From Gallionellales bacterium RIFCSPLOWO2_02_FULL_59_110 (GTDB taxonomy: Bacteria > Pseudomonadota > Gammaproteobacteria > Burkholderiales > Gallionellaceae): a stretch of DNA of 51,012 bases. The stretch lies in NCBI GenBank assembly GCA_001801215.1, contig MGXA01000027.1, positions 1 to 51,012 of the forward strand. The letters run 5' to 3'. Below the pieces are notes generated by a model, which did no database searches, was not told the origin of the DNA, and worked only from the letters and a program-made list of their open reading frames with translations. Shown piece by piece: positions 33,684 through 42,812 of the stretch. Each line of letters opens with the position of its first letter. Within the stretch, counting starts at the first letter, position 1. A program made the translations under genes and the position numbers.

Positions 33684-35078
33684 TTATTTTCCATGCAGGA
33701 TTTGCATTCCCTTGAGAAGATTCAATGCTTGGCTCAGCTGGTAATCATTTTTGGATCCGAATTCGGCCGGGACGTGTTTTGCGCCATCTCCGTTTGTCGC
33801 GGGAGCGGTGGGCGCGTCCTTGCCGGCGGCGCCCGGTTTTTCCTCCGGCGATTGGCCGTTGGCCAAGTGCTTGTCCAGATCCGCTTCACGCAGGCGGAAT
33901 GCCTTGTCCTGCCCGGCTGTGGCGGGATCCTCCACCAGGATGTCCGGCACGATGCCCTTCGCCTGGATGGAGCGGCCGCCGGGCGTGTAGTAGCGCGCCG
34001 TGGTGAGTTTGATGGCGGTATTGTTGCCCAATGGCAGGATGGATTGCACGGAACCCTTGCCGAAAGTCTGCGTGCCCATGATGACTGCACGCTTGTGATC
34101 TTGCAGTGCGCCGGCGACAATTTCCGATGCCGAGGCGGAACCGCCGTTGACCAGTACGACCAATGGCACGCTCTTGACGGAATCGGGCAGGTCTTTCAGG
34201 TAATCGTTTTTGCCGCTGCCGCGCAGGTAGTTTTCCGGGCTGGCGGTCAGGCGCATCTTCGCGTCTTCGGTGCGCCCTTCGGTATAAACCACCAGGGCGT
34301 TCTGGGCCAGGAATGCCGAGGAAACGCCGACCGCGCCGGTCAGCAGCCCGCCCGGGTCGTTGCGCAAATCCAGCACCAGCCCCTTGAGCGGTTCCTTGTT
34401 TTGTTTGATGAGGCTGTCCAGCGCGGTGGCGAGGTTTTCGCCAGTCTGTTCCTGGAATTGCGTGATGCGGATAAAACCGTAGCCGGGGTCAACTAGCTTG
34501 GATTTTACGCTCTGCACCTTGATGGTCGCGCGCTCCAGGCTGATGGTGAGCGGTTTGGATTCATCCTTGCGGACGATGGTCAAAACGATCTTGGTGCCCG
34601 GTTTGCCGCGCATGCGTTTCACCGCATCGCCCAACGTCATGCCTTTGACCAGGGTATCATCCAGTTTTACGATCAGGTCTCCGCTCCTGATGCCGGCGCG
34701 GTAGGCAGGCGTGTCTTCTATCGGCGAGACGACTTTAACCAGGCCGTCTTCCATGCTGACTTCGATGCCGAGCCCGCCGAACTTGCCTTGCGTGCCGACT
34801 TGTATTTCCTTGAAGGCTTCCGTGTCGAGATAGGCGGAGTGCGGGTCGAGGCCGCTCAACATGCCGTTGATGGCTTCGTCGATCAGTTTCTTGTCGGTGA
34901 CGGGTTCGACGTAATCGCTCTTGATGCGGCCGAATACCTCGGAGAAGGCGCGCAATTCCTCGATGGGGAGCGGCGTGGCGAGCGCCTCCTTGTCTGCCAT
35001 CGCGGCAAAATGCAGGCTGACCGACACGCCTGCAACCAGACCTAAACTGACCAAACCTATTTTTTCCAGAACGCGCAT
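33684..35078 (-). CDS. ctpA: Carboxyl-terminal processing protease CtpA (S41 family)
   Basis: A 464-residue periplasmic serine protease with an N-terminal membrane or signal segment (about 5-25), a PDZ domain (about 95-175; GGLGIEVSMEDGLVKVVSPI, GIRSGDLIVKLDD) and an S41 catalytic domain. The catalytic Ser lies in NGGSASASEIVAGAL and the Lys in TQTFGKGSVQ. It trims C-termini of envelope proteins and can act on murein hydrolases. It follows envC by 13 bp in the usual gpmI-envC-ctpA order. Confidence 0.95.
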   Translation of the reverse strand: MRVLEKIGLVSLGLVAGVSVSLHFAAMADKEALATPLPIEELRAFSEVFGRIKSDYVEPVTDKKLIDEAINGMLSGLDPHSAYLDTEAFKEIQVGTQGKFGGLGIEVSMEDGLVKVVSPIEDTPAYRAGIRSGDLIVKLDDTLVKGMTLGDAVKRMRGKPGTKIVLTIVRKDESKPLTISLERATIKVQSVKSKLVDPGYGFIRITQFQEQTGENLATALDSLIKQNKEPLKGLVLDLRNDPGGLLTGAVGVSSAFLAQNALVVYTEGRTEDAKMRLTASPENYLRGSGKNDYLKDLPDSVKSVPLVVLVNGGSASASEIVAGALQDHKRAVIMGTQTFGKGSVQSILPLGNNTAIKLTTARYYTPGGRSIQAKGIVPDILVEDPATAGQDKAFRLREADLDKHLANGQSPEEKPGAAGKDAPTAPATNGDGAKHVPAEFGSKNDYQLSQALNLLKGMQILHGK

Positions 35079-35091
35079 AATTTCCTCAATA

Positions 35092-36306
35092 TCATTTTTT
35101 TGCCAGCCACTTCACCGGGTCGAGCGGTTTGCTTTCGTGGCGCAGTTCAAAGTATAAACCGGAATCCTCGTTGCCGCCGCTGTTCCCGACCGCCGCGACA
35201 ATATCGCCGCCATGCAGCACATCGCCGACCTGTTTGTAAAGCGTTTCGTTATTGCCGTACAGGCTCATGTAACCCTTGCCGTGATCGACGATCAATAGGT
35301 TGCCGAAGCCGCGCAGCCAATCCGCGAACACTACCTGTCCCGCAGCAATAGCTTTGACAGGCTGCCCGGCAGAAGTTCTCAGGAACAAACCTTTCCAGAG
35401 CACACTGCTGTCCGGACGCGGCATACCGAACCGGTTGGCGACCTCGCCTTTGACCGGCAAAGCCAATTTGCCCTTGAGCTGGTCGAACGGATTGCCGTCA
35501 AAGCGGTTGTCCGGCAGGCTGTCGTTGCGGAACAACGCACCGGATTTGGGCTGGGCGAGCATTTTAGCCAGCTTTTCGACCAGCTGCGCGAGGCGGTTTT
35601 CGTCGCGCTGCAGCCGGTTGATCTCGCGGCGCTGCTGGCGCAACTGCTGCGAGATTTTCACCAGCATTTGTTGCCGGGCGTGCTGCTCTTTCTTCAGCGC
35701 TTCTTTCTGCGCCGCCTGTTCCGCGCGCAACGATTTCAATTCCGCGCGCTGCTCGCGGGTGGCTGTGCTGACCGTATTCAGGGCGGCGAGATCATTGCGC
35801 AGGTCGGCGAGCCAGGTGGCGCGACCGCGTGCGATGTATTTGTAATACTGCCAGTTGCGGAAAACCTGGTTGGGGTCGTGGCTGCTCAGCAACAACTTCG
35901 GGTATTCCTGCTGGCCGTCGAGGTATTGTTGGTACAACAACTTGCCCAGCAGAGCTTGTTGTTCGGTCATGCTGCCGCCCAGCCGCCGCTCCTGCCCCTG
36001 CAGCACGTCGAGTTTCTTGTCGGCTGCGCGCTGTTGTTCGGCGAGCTCGGCGAGTTTGCGGTTGCTGTTGCTGATCGCAAGTTCTGAATCGCGTAACGCA
36101 TCGGCCGCTTCGGATTTCGATTCGCTGGTCTTGTCCAGCTCGTGTTGCATGGTGGCGATGCGTTTGCGCAGGTTCGCCAGATCCTCCTGTTGCGTGGCAT
36201 GGGCGCTGTTTGCCATCAGGCCAAGGCACAGGGTAGCGCAGGTGATTCCGGGCAGTAAACGCAGGGCGCAATAACCAGCGGGCATTGCGCCGGATTGGAG
36301 TCTCAT
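35092..36306 (-). CDS. envC: Murein hydrolase activator EnvC
   Basis: A 404-residue periplasmic protein with an N-terminal signal, a long coiled coil (about 40-270; repeated Leu/Lys/Gln heptads) and a C-terminal LytM (M23) domain. The zinc ligands are lost: the HxGxD site reads KGLFLRT and the HxH site reads YFELRH. That fits EnvC, which activates amidases rather than cutting peptidoglycan. Its ATG overlaps the gpmI stop (ATGA); an ATG seven codons later is also possible. Confidence 0.93.
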   Translation of the reverse strand: MRLQSGAMPAGYCALRLLPGITCATLCLGLMANSAHATQQEDLANLRKRIATMQHELDKTSESKSEAADALRDSELAISNSNRKLAELAEQQRAADKKLDVLQGQERRLGGSMTEQQALLGKLLYQQYLDGQQEYPKLLLSSHDPNQVFRNWQYYKYIARGRATWLADLRNDLAALNTVSTATREQRAELKSLRAEQAAQKEALKKEQHARQQMLVKISQQLRQQRREINRLQRDENRLAQLVEKLAKMLAQPKSGALFRNDSLPDNRFDGNPFDQLKGKLALPVKGEVANRFGMPRPDSSVLWKGLFLRTSAGQPVKAIAAGQVVFADWLRGFGNLLIVDHGKGYMSLYGNNETLYKQVGDVLHGGDIVAAVGNSGGNEDSGLYFELRHESKPLDPVKWLAKK

Positions 36307-37868
36307 TGGTGCAATGCGCTACGCTTATTGCACCCTACAAATTGAATCAGGCTGCGCCCGGTCATTTCCGCTGGCTGCGGCAGCCCCATCATGGCCAGCA
36401 GGCTGGGCGCCAGATCGCGCAGCGCACCGCCTTCGCTCAGCTCCGCCTTGCGCCCAACATACAGGAACGGCACCGGGTTCAGGGTGTGCGCGGTATGCGC
36501 CTGGTGTGTGGTGCGATCGATCATTTGCTCCGCATTGCCGTGGTCGGCGGTGATGATGACTTCGCCGCCAATGGATTGCATCGCCCTGACCACGCGACCG
36601 ACGCAGACATCCAGCGCCTCGATGGCCTGGGTGGCGGCTTCCATGTTGCCGCTGTGCCCCACCATGTCGCCGTTGGCGTAGTTGCAGATGATGGCGTGAT
36701 ACTGGCGGCTCAGGATTGCAGCTTCGAGCTTGTCGGTCACTTCAAACGCGCTCATTTCCGGTTTGAGGTCGTAAGTCGCGACCTTGGGCGAAGGGACGAG
36801 AATGCGGTCTTCGCCGGGGTAGGGGAGTTCCCTGCCGCCGCTGAAAAAGTAGGTGACATGCGCGTATTTCTCCGTTTCCGCGATACGCAACTGCTTGAGC
36901 CCCAGATTCGAGATGTATTCGCCGAAGCCGTTGTGGATGGTTTGCGGCGGGTAGGCGCAAGGCAGGTGAAAGTCCTCGCCGTAGCTGCTCAAGGTGACGT
37001 AAGCGGCGAGTTTCGGAAAACAGGTGCGCTCGAAACCGCCGAAGGTTGCGTCGGTCAGGGCGCGCGTGATTTCGCGCGCGCGGTCGGCGCGGAAATTCAT
37101 GAACACCACCGTATCGCCGTCCTGCATGGCGCACTTCGCACCCTCTGAAACAATCACGGTCGGTTTGACGAACTCATCCGATTCGCCGCGCGCATAGGCC
37201 TGCTCCAGGCCGCTCAGCGTATCCGTCGCGCTGAATTCGGCACGGCCTTCAGTGAGCAGTTCGTATGCCGGTTGCACGCGCTCCCAGCGGTTGTCACGGT
37301 CCATTGCATAAAAACGGCCGGTGATGCTGGCGACCCGTCCGACACCCAATGCGGCGCATTTTTCCTGCAAACGTTGCAGGGATTGCGCGGCGCTTCTCGG
37401 CGGCGTGTCGCGCCCGTCAAGAAAAGCGTGTACACAGACCTTTTTCAGTCCGGCGCGCGCCGCCATTTCCAGCATGGCGAAGATGTGGTTCTCGTGGCTG
37501 TGCACGCCACCGGGCGAGAGCAACCCCATGATGTGCAGCGCGCTGTTGTTTTGTACGGCTAACGCAACAGCCTGGCCCATGGCCGGATTGGCGTAGAAGC
37601 TGCCGTCCTCGATGGCAACATCGACGCGGCTCAAATCCTGGTACACCACGCGTCCGGCACCGATGTTGAGATGGCCGACTTCGGAGTTGCCCATTTGCCC
37701 GGACGGCAAGCCGACATGCTTTTCGGAGGCATCGATCAGGGTGTGCGGATAATCGCGCCACAAGGCATCCCAATTGGGTTTGCGCGCCGCCAGTACAGCA
37801 TTGAAATCGGGGTCTTCGCGATAGCCGAAGCCATCCAGGATAAGCAGCAAGACAGGGATAGCGTCCAT
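36303..37868 (-). CDS. gpmI: 2,3-bisphosphoglycerate-independent phosphoglycerate mutase
   Basis: A 521-residue manganese-dependent glycolytic enzyme that interconverts 3- and 2-phosphoglycerate. It begins [19 protein letters not shown], carries the phosphoserine loop [18 protein letters not shown] (active Ser near 60), and metal ligands in [11 protein letters not shown]. The ATG at 37868 is the family start; upstream frame to 37979 is not coding. It is first in the minus-strand operon and diverges from the ArsR-type gene, with operator-like repeats between them. Confidence 0.96.
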   Translation of the reverse strand: MDAIPVLLLILDGFGYREDPDFNAVLAARKPNWDALWRDYPHTLIDASEKHVGLPSGQMGNSEVGHLNIGAGRVVYQDLSRVDVAIEDGSFYANPAMGQAVALAVQNNSALHIMGLLSPGGVHSHENHIFAMLEMAARAGLKKVCVHAFLDGRDTPPRSAAQSLQRLQEKCAALGVGRVASITGRFYAMDRDNRWERVQPAYELLTEGRAEFSATDTLSGLEQAYARGESDEFVKPTVIVSEGAKCAMQDGDTVVFMNFRADRAREITRALTDATFGGFERTCFPKLAAYVTLSSYGEDFHLPCAYPPQTIHNGFGEYISNLGLKQLRIAETEKYAHVTYFFSGGRELPYPGEDRILVPSPKVATYDLKPEMSAFEVTDKLEAAILSRQYHAIICNYANGDMVGHSGNMEAATQAIEALDVCVGRVVRAMQSIGGEVIITADHGNAEQMIDRTTHQAHTAHTLNPVPFLYVGRKAELSEGGALRDLAPSLLAMMGLPQPAEMTGRSLIQFVGCNKRSALHQ

Positions 37869-37872
37869 TGAT

Positions 37873-37900
37873 GTAAAATATAAGCGGAAGGTAATTTTAC
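37873..37900. promoter_or_regulatory. Inverted repeat between gpmI and the ArsR-type regulator
   Basis: GTAAAAT (37873-37879) and ATTTTAC (37894-37900) form perfect 7-bp arms 14 bases apart. An ATATAAG half-site (37878-37884) also occurs in the palindrome at 38293-38312, so both may be sites for the regulator at 37969. Binding is inferred. Confidence 0.45.
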
Positions 37901-37968
37901 GAAGGCGCATTTTAGCCGATTTCGCGCCGCCCGGCGCGTGGTGCAGCGGGATAATCCGGAGAATTGAT

Positions 37969-38271
37969 ATGGCAAGCAAGTTGATTGACAGGGAAGAAGA
38001 TATTCAACAGGCCGCACAGGCCATCAAGGCGATCGCGCATCCGTTGCGGCTGAAGATTTTGTGCGTCCTCGGCGACCAGGAAATCAGCGTACAGGATATC
38101 GTTGATCAGGTTGGCACCTCGCAGAGCAATATTTCGCAACATCTGGCGATATTGCGCGACAAGGGCGTATTGGCGACGCGCAAGGATGCGAACCGGGTGT
38201 ATTACCGCATCGGCGATTTACGCACGCTCAAGCTGGTCGGAATGATGCGCGATGTGTTTTGCAGCACGTAA
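37969..38271 (+). CDS. ArsR-family repressor with SqrR/BigR-like cysteine pair
   Basis: A 100-residue winged helix-turn-helix protein: [37 protein letters not shown] (recognition helix), then the wing [13 protein letters not shown]. It has only two cysteines, C32 and C98, 66 residues apart. That spacing equals the redox pair of SqrR (C41/C107) and BigR (C42/C108), which sense persulfides by forming a sulfur bridge. No CxC metal site of ArsR or SmtB type is seen. It precedes an RND efflux pair and a DUF2892 gene, and an AT-rich palindrome lies just after it. The persulfide-sensor role is a well-supported inference, not shown. Confidence 0.85.
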   Translation: MASKLIDREEDIQQAAQAIKAIAHPLRLKILCVLGDQEISVQDIVDQVGTSQSNISQHLAILRDKGVLATRKDANRVYYRIGDLRTLKLVGMMRDVFCST

Positions 38272-38292
38272 GGAGTTTGCTATTTGTTTCAA

Positions 38293-38312
38293 ATATAAGT
38301 ATATTCTTATAT
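38293..38312. promoter_or_regulatory. AT-rich palindrome ahead of the RND genes
   Basis: ATATAAG-TATATT-CTTATAT is a perfect 7-bp inverted repeat in the 67-bp gap between the regulator gene and the adaptor gene. TATATT/TATAAG elements inside it could act as a -10 box, so repressor binding would block transcription. It is the likely operator for the upstream ArsR-type protein. Confidence 0.6.
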
Positions 38313-38338
38313 AACGAAACTGTAGGTGGGGTGGTGCG

Positions 38339-39364
38339 GTGAAAAAACCTTGGATTTTTGGCATGTTATTACTTGGCGTCCCGGCTGCCCAAGCCGTCGG
38401 CCAGCCTGCCGTTGCGCCCGTGCAATATCGCGAGGTGGCGCAGACTTACAGTGCGGACGGCCTGGTGGAGGCGGTGCGGCAGTCCACCGTGTCCGCGCAG
38501 ATCGGCGGGCGCGTCAAGGAAATCAGCTTCGATGTCGGGGATCGCGTCAGCAAGGGCCAGATAATTCTGCGTATCGACGAGCGCGAGGCGGCGCAGGCGC
38601 TGGCGGGCAGCCAGGCGCAGGTGTTGCAGGCGCAGGCCAACATGCACAACGCCAAAGCGGCTTATGAGCGCGCCCGGCAGTTGTTCGCGCAAAAGTTCAT
38701 CAGCCAGGCGGCGCTCGACAAGGCGCAGGCCGACTACAAGGTGGCATTGGCGCAAGCCGCAGCCAGCGAGGCGGGTGCCGGACAGGCCAGCCTCGCGCAC
38801 GGCTATACGGCGGTGATCGCGCCCTATAGCGGGGTCGTGGCGGCACGCCACGTGGAAGTCGGTGAAATGGTGATGCCAGGCAAGCCCTTGCTGACCGGCT
38901 TCGACACCTCCGAGATGCGCGTACTGGTCAGCGTGCCGCAAGACCGGCTGGGCGATGTCGGCGCGCGGCCGGAAGCGAAGGTGGAAATCCCCTCGTTGAA
39001 ACGCTGGATTGATGCCGCCTCGGTGACGGTGCAGCCGCTTGCCGATGCGCGCACCCACAGCACGCTGGCGCGCGTGTATCTGCCGCAAAACGAAACAGGT
39101 GTTTATCCCGGCATGTTCGTGCGCGTGCATTTCGTGGTGGGCAAGGCGAGCAAGCTGGTGATACCGGAGAGCGCCGTGCTGCGCCGCAGCGAAGTGGTTG
39201 CCGTGTATGTGCTGGACGAAAAGGGCGGCGTGAAATTGCGCCAGGTGCGGCTCGGCGAGGCGCTGGCGGATGGGCTGGTCGAAGTGCTGGCCGGCCTGAA
39301 TGCGGGGGAGCAGGTTGCCCTGGAACCGATCAAGGCCGGCATGTCCGGCAGCGGGCGGAAATAG
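38339..39364 (+). CDS. RND efflux periplasmic adaptor (membrane fusion protein)
   Basis: A 341-residue adaptor with a signal peptide (about 1-20), a split biotinyl-lipoyl domain (QIGGRVKEISFDVGDRVSKG and APYSGVVAARHVEVGEMVMP), an alpha-helical hairpin (about 85-140), then beta-barrel and membrane-proximal domains. It links an inner-membrane RND pump to an outer-membrane channel. The GTG start at 38339 follows TAGGTGGGG. It ends 4 bases before the pump gene. No outer-membrane factor gene is in the operon. Confidence 0.92.
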   Translation: MKKPWIFGMLLLGVPAAQAVGQPAVAPVQYREVAQTYSADGLVEAVRQSTVSAQIGGRVKEISFDVGDRVSKGQIILRIDEREAAQALAGSQAQVLQAQANMHNAKAAYERARQLFAQKFISQAALDKAQADYKVALAQAAASEAGAGQASLAHGYTAVIAPYSGVVAARHVEVGEMVMPGKPLLTGFDTSEMRVLVSVPQDRLGDVGARPEAKVEIPSLKRWIDAASVTVQPLADARTHSTLARVYLPQNETGVYPGMFVRVHFVVGKASKLVIPESAVLRRSEVVAVYVLDEKGGVKLRQVRLGEALADGLVEVLAGLNAGEQVALEPIKAGMSGSGRK

Positions 39365-39368
39365 CGCG

Positions 39369-42300
39369 ATGGGAATTTCCGGGCGGATTGCCAGGCATTT
39401 TCTGCACTCGCAGATGACCCCGCTGCTGGCGCTGGTCGCCGTGCTGCTGGGCTTGTTTGCCGTGCTGGTGACGCCGCGTGAGGAAGAGCCGCAGATCAAC
39501 GTGACCATGGCGAACGTGCTGATCCCGTATCCCGGCGCATCGGCGGGCGATGTCGAGCGCACGGTTGCAACGCCTGCCGAGCAAGTGCTGGCGCAGATCG
39601 CCGGGGTGGATCACATCTATTCGGTATCGCAGCCGGGCATGGCGGTGGTCACCGTGCAGTTCAAGGTCGGCGAGGAACATATTCCCTCTCTGGTCAAACT
39701 CTACGACGTGGTCAATTCCAACGTGGACTGGCTGCCGCCGACGCTGGGTGTGGGGCGGCCGATCATCAAGGCCAAGGGTATCGATGACGTGCCGGTGGTC
39801 GCGCTGACGCTGTGGCGCGAGCAGGATGCAGGCGGCGGCATCGAGCTGACCCAGGTGGCGCACGCCATCGAGGCCGAGCTGAAGCGCGTGCCGGACACGC
39901 GCGAAGTGAGCACGCTGGGCGCGACGCAGCGCATGGTGCGCGTGCTGCTCAGCCCGGAAAGCCTGAACGCCTACCGGCTCACCATGCAGGACGTGCGCGC
40001 CGCGCTGCAATCCGCCAACGTGTCGCAGAACGCCGGCAACCTGGTGCAGGACAACCGCGAGGTGCTGGTGCAGACCGGCAGCTTCCTGAGCAGCGCCGGG
40101 GAAGTGAAGCAACTGGTGGTCGGCGTGGTCAACGGTAAACCGGTATTCCTGCGCGACATCGCCGAGGTGCGGGACGGCGCGGACCAGCCGAACAGCTACG
40201 TGTGGTTCGGCACCGGACCCGCCGCCGCCGATAAACAGATCGAGGCGCAGGGTAAATTTACCGCCGTGACCGTGGCGGTGACCAAGAAGCCGGGTGCCAA
40301 TGCGGTGGAAATTGCCGGCAATCTGATGCGGCGCGTGGAGGAACTCAAGGGCAGCGTCATTCCGGACGACGTGCAGGTCAGCATCACGCGCAACTATGGC
40401 GAGACCGCCAACGACAAGGCGATGAAGCTGATCCAGAAGCTGCTGTTCGCCACCTTCGCGGTGGTCGCGCTGGTATGGCTGACGATGGGGCGGCGCGAGG
40501 CGCTGGTGGTCGGCATCGCGGTGCTGCTGACGCTGGCGGCGACCCTGTTCGCCTCCTGGGCATACGGCTTCACGCTGAACCGCGTGTCGCTGTTCGCTTT
40601 GATTTTCTCCATCGGCATTCTGGTCGACGATGCCATCGTGGTCGTGGAGAATATTCATCGCCGGCGCGCGCTGGCGCCACAACAATCTTTGGCGGAAATT
40701 ATCCCGGAAGCGGTGGATGAAGTGGGCAGCCCGACCATCCTCGCGACCTTCACGGTGATCGCCGCATTGTTGCCGATGGCGTTCGTCAGCGGCCTGATGG
40801 GGCCGTACATGAGCCCGATCCCGATCAACGCCAGCATGGGCATGCTGATCTCGTTGGCGGTGGCGTTCGTCATCACGCCGTGGCTGGTGTACCGCTTCGC
40901 CGGGGCGCAGCACGATACTGTTCGGGATGAGCAGAACACCGGGATCGACCGCTTCTTCCGCGAGCACCTGAGCCCGTTCCTGAATCGGGAAGGCGGAAAA
41001 AGCGCGCGACGCAAACTGTGGCTGGCCATCCTTGCCGCTCTGCTGCTGGCGGTATTGCTGGGTGTGGTGAAGCTGGTGGTGCTGAAGATGCTGCCGTTCG
41101 ACAACAAGTCGGAGTTCCAGGTGGTGGTGGATATGCCGACCGGCACGGCGCTGGAACAGACCAACGCGGTGCTGCACGAGATCGGCGATTATCTGGCGGC
41201 CGTACCGGAAGTGACCGACTACCAGGCCTATGCCGGTGCTGCCTCGCCGATCAATTTCAACGGCCTGGTGCGCCAGTATTATCTGCGCAGCGCCGCCGAT
41301 CAGGGCGACATCCAGGTCAATCTGCGCGACAAGCATCAGCGCGACCGCAGCAGCCACGAGATCGCCGGCACCGCACTGGAGCCGGTGCAGAAGATCGCAC
41401 AAAAATGGGGCGCAAAGGTGAAGATCGTCGAAGTGCCGCCCGGACCGCCGGTGATGTCGCCGATCGTAGCGGAAATCTACGGGCCGGATTATGGCGGCGC
41501 GCGCGCCGTGGCCGGCAAGGTGCGCGAACAGTTCGCCGCGACGGCCGACATCGTCGGCATCGACGACAGCGTCACCGAACCCGCGCCCAAGCTGCTGCTG
41601 CATGTGTTGCAGAGCAAGGCGGCGCTGCTCGGGGTTGCGCCGCACGACATCGTCGACGCGATTGCCGTGGCGTTGTCCGGACAGGATGTCGCCTCGCTGC
41701 ACGACGAGAACGCGAAATACGCGCCGCCGCTGCGCATCGGTCTGCCGGCGGAACGGCGCAGCCAGATCGGCGAGGTGCTCAAGCTCAAGGTGCGCGCACG
41801 CGACGGCGTTCTGGTGCCACTGTCCGAACTTGTGCAGGTTGTCCCCGCGCAGCGCGACTACCCGATTTACCACAAGAACCTGCTGCCGGTAGCGTATGTG
41901 TTCGGCGACATGGCGGGCGAGTTGGATAGCCCGCTGTACGGCATGTTTGGCATCAACGCCAAGACCGGCGGCATGGCGCTGGAGCAGGGCGGCAACCTGG
42001 AGAGCTATTTCTTCAAACAGCCTTCCGATCCCTATGCTGGCTATGCGCTGAAATGGGACGGCGAGTGGCAGGTGACTTTCGAGACTTTCCGCGACATGGG
42101 CATCGCCTACGGCGTCGGCCTGATCCTGATTTACCTGCTGGTGGTGGCGCAGTTCAAGTCGTACCTGGTGCCGCTGGTCATCATGGCGCCGATCCCGCTG
42201 ACCATCATCGGCGTGATGCCGGGGCATGCGCTATTCGGCGCGCAGTTCACCGCGACTTCGATGATCGGCATGATCGCGCTGGCCGGCATCATCGTGCGTA

Positions 42301-42569
42301 ATTCCATTTTGCTGGTGGATTTCGTCAACCTGCAATTGCGCGATGGAGTCGGGCTGCAACAAGCGGTGATCGCCGCCGCCGGCGCGCGCGCCAAGCCGAT
42401 TGTTCTGACCGGGCTGGCGGCGATGCTGGGCGCGCTGTTCATCCTCGACGATCCGATCTTCAACGGCCTCGCGCTGGCCTTGATATTCGGCATTCTCGTC
42501 TCCACCTTACTCACGCTGGTGGTAATTCCGGTATTGTATTACGCCGCGCTGTACCGGAAATTCCCGTAG
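39369..42569 (+). CDS. RND efflux pump, inner-membrane permease
   Basis: A 1066-residue AcrB/CzcA-type pump with twelve membrane segments in two halves and two large periplasmic loops. The proton-relay aspartates are in FSIGILVDDAIVVVENIH in membrane segment 4. The late segment has MIALAGIIVRNSILLVDFVN, typical of the second half. It begins MGISGRIARHFLHSQMTPLL at ATG 39369; the frame upstream to 39300 overlaps the adaptor gene. The substrate is not evident; the regulator and DUF2892 neighbours suggest a link to reactive sulfur species. Confidence 0.93.
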   Translation: MGISGRIARHFLHSQMTPLLALVAVLLGLFAVLVTPREEEPQINVTMANVLIPYPGASAGDVERTVATPAEQVLAQIAGVDHIYSVSQPGMAVVTVQFKVGEEHIPSLVKLYDVVNSNVDWLPPTLGVGRPIIKAKGIDDVPVVALTLWREQDAGGGIELTQVAHAIEAELKRVPDTREVSTLGATQRMVRVLLSPESLNAYRLTMQDVRAALQSANVSQNAGNLVQDNREVLVQTGSFLSSAGEVKQLVVGVVNGKPVFLRDIAEVRDGADQPNSYVWFGTGPAAADKQIEAQGKFTAVTVAVTKKPGANAVEIAGNLMRRVEELKGSVIPDDVQVSITRNYGETANDKAMKLIQKLLFATFAVVALVWLTMGRREALVVGIAVLLTLAATLFASWAYGFTLNRVSLFALIFSIGILVDDAIVVVENIHRRRALAPQQSLAEIIPEAVDEVGSPTILATFTVIAALLPMAFVSGLMGPYMSPIPINASMGMLISLAVAFVITPWLVYRFAGAQHDTVRDEQNTGIDRFFREHLSPFLNREGGKSARRKLWLAILAALLLAVLLGVVKLVVLKMLPFDNKSEFQVVVDMPTGTALEQTNAVLHEIGDYLAAVPEVTDYQAYAGAASPINFNGLVRQYYLRSAADQGDIQVNLRDKHQRDRSSHEIAGTALEPVQKIAQKWGAKVKIVEVPPGPPVMSPIVAEIYGPDYGGARAVAGKVREQFAATADIVGIDDSVTEPAPKLLLHVLQSKAALLGVAPHDIVDAIAVALSGQDVASLHDENAKYAPPLRIGLPAERRSQIGEVLKLKVRARDGVLVPLSELVQVVPAQRDYPIYHKNLLPVAYVFGDMAGELDSPLYGMFGINAKTGGMALEQGGNLESYFFKQPSDPYAGYALKWDGEWQVTFETFRDMGIAYGVGLILIYLLVVAQFKSYLVPLVIMAPIPLTIIGVMPGHALFGAQFTATSMIGMIALAGIIVRNSILLVDFVNLQLRDGVGLQQAVIAAAGARAKPIVLTGLAAMLGALFILDDPIFNGLALALIFGILVSTLLTLVVIPVLYYAALYRKFP

Positions 42570-42599
42570 GTTTTTTAATCCAAAAAGGAGTCTCGAAAC

Positions 42600-42812
42600 A
42601 TGAGTGCAGAACGTATCGTCCGTATTGTCGCGGGTTTTTTCATCCTGCTGTCGCTGGCGTTGGGCGCGGAAGCCAGCCCGCTGTTCGTTAACCAGAATTT
42701 CCTGTGGTTCACCGCCTTCGTCGGCGCCAACCTGTTCCAGAGCGGCTTTACCCGGATCTGCCCGCTGGATAACATCCTCGCAAAATCCGGCATCAAGGGC
42801 GGTTCTTGCTGA
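42600..42812 (+). CDS. DUF2892 (YgaP C-terminal-like) membrane protein
   Basis: A 70-residue protein with two hydrophobic segments and the family pattern FTAFVGANLFQSGFTRICPLDNIL, like the membrane part of Escherichia coli YgaP, where it is fused to a rhodanese. It lies 30 bp after the RND pump with AAAAGGAGTC upstream. In E. coli, ygaP is controlled by YgaV, an SqrR-like repressor, which matches the regulator at the head of this operon. The function of the domain is unknown. Confidence 0.85.
   Translation: MSAERIVRIVAGFFILLSLALGAEASPLFVNQNFLWFTAFVGANLFQSGFTRICPLDNILAKSGIKGGSC

Noticed and set aside
39330-42227. A 965-codon open frame on the minus strand
   Set aside because: It lies antisense to the RND pump gene and has a His/Arg/Gln-rich composition typical of a shadow frame; no motifs are recognisable.
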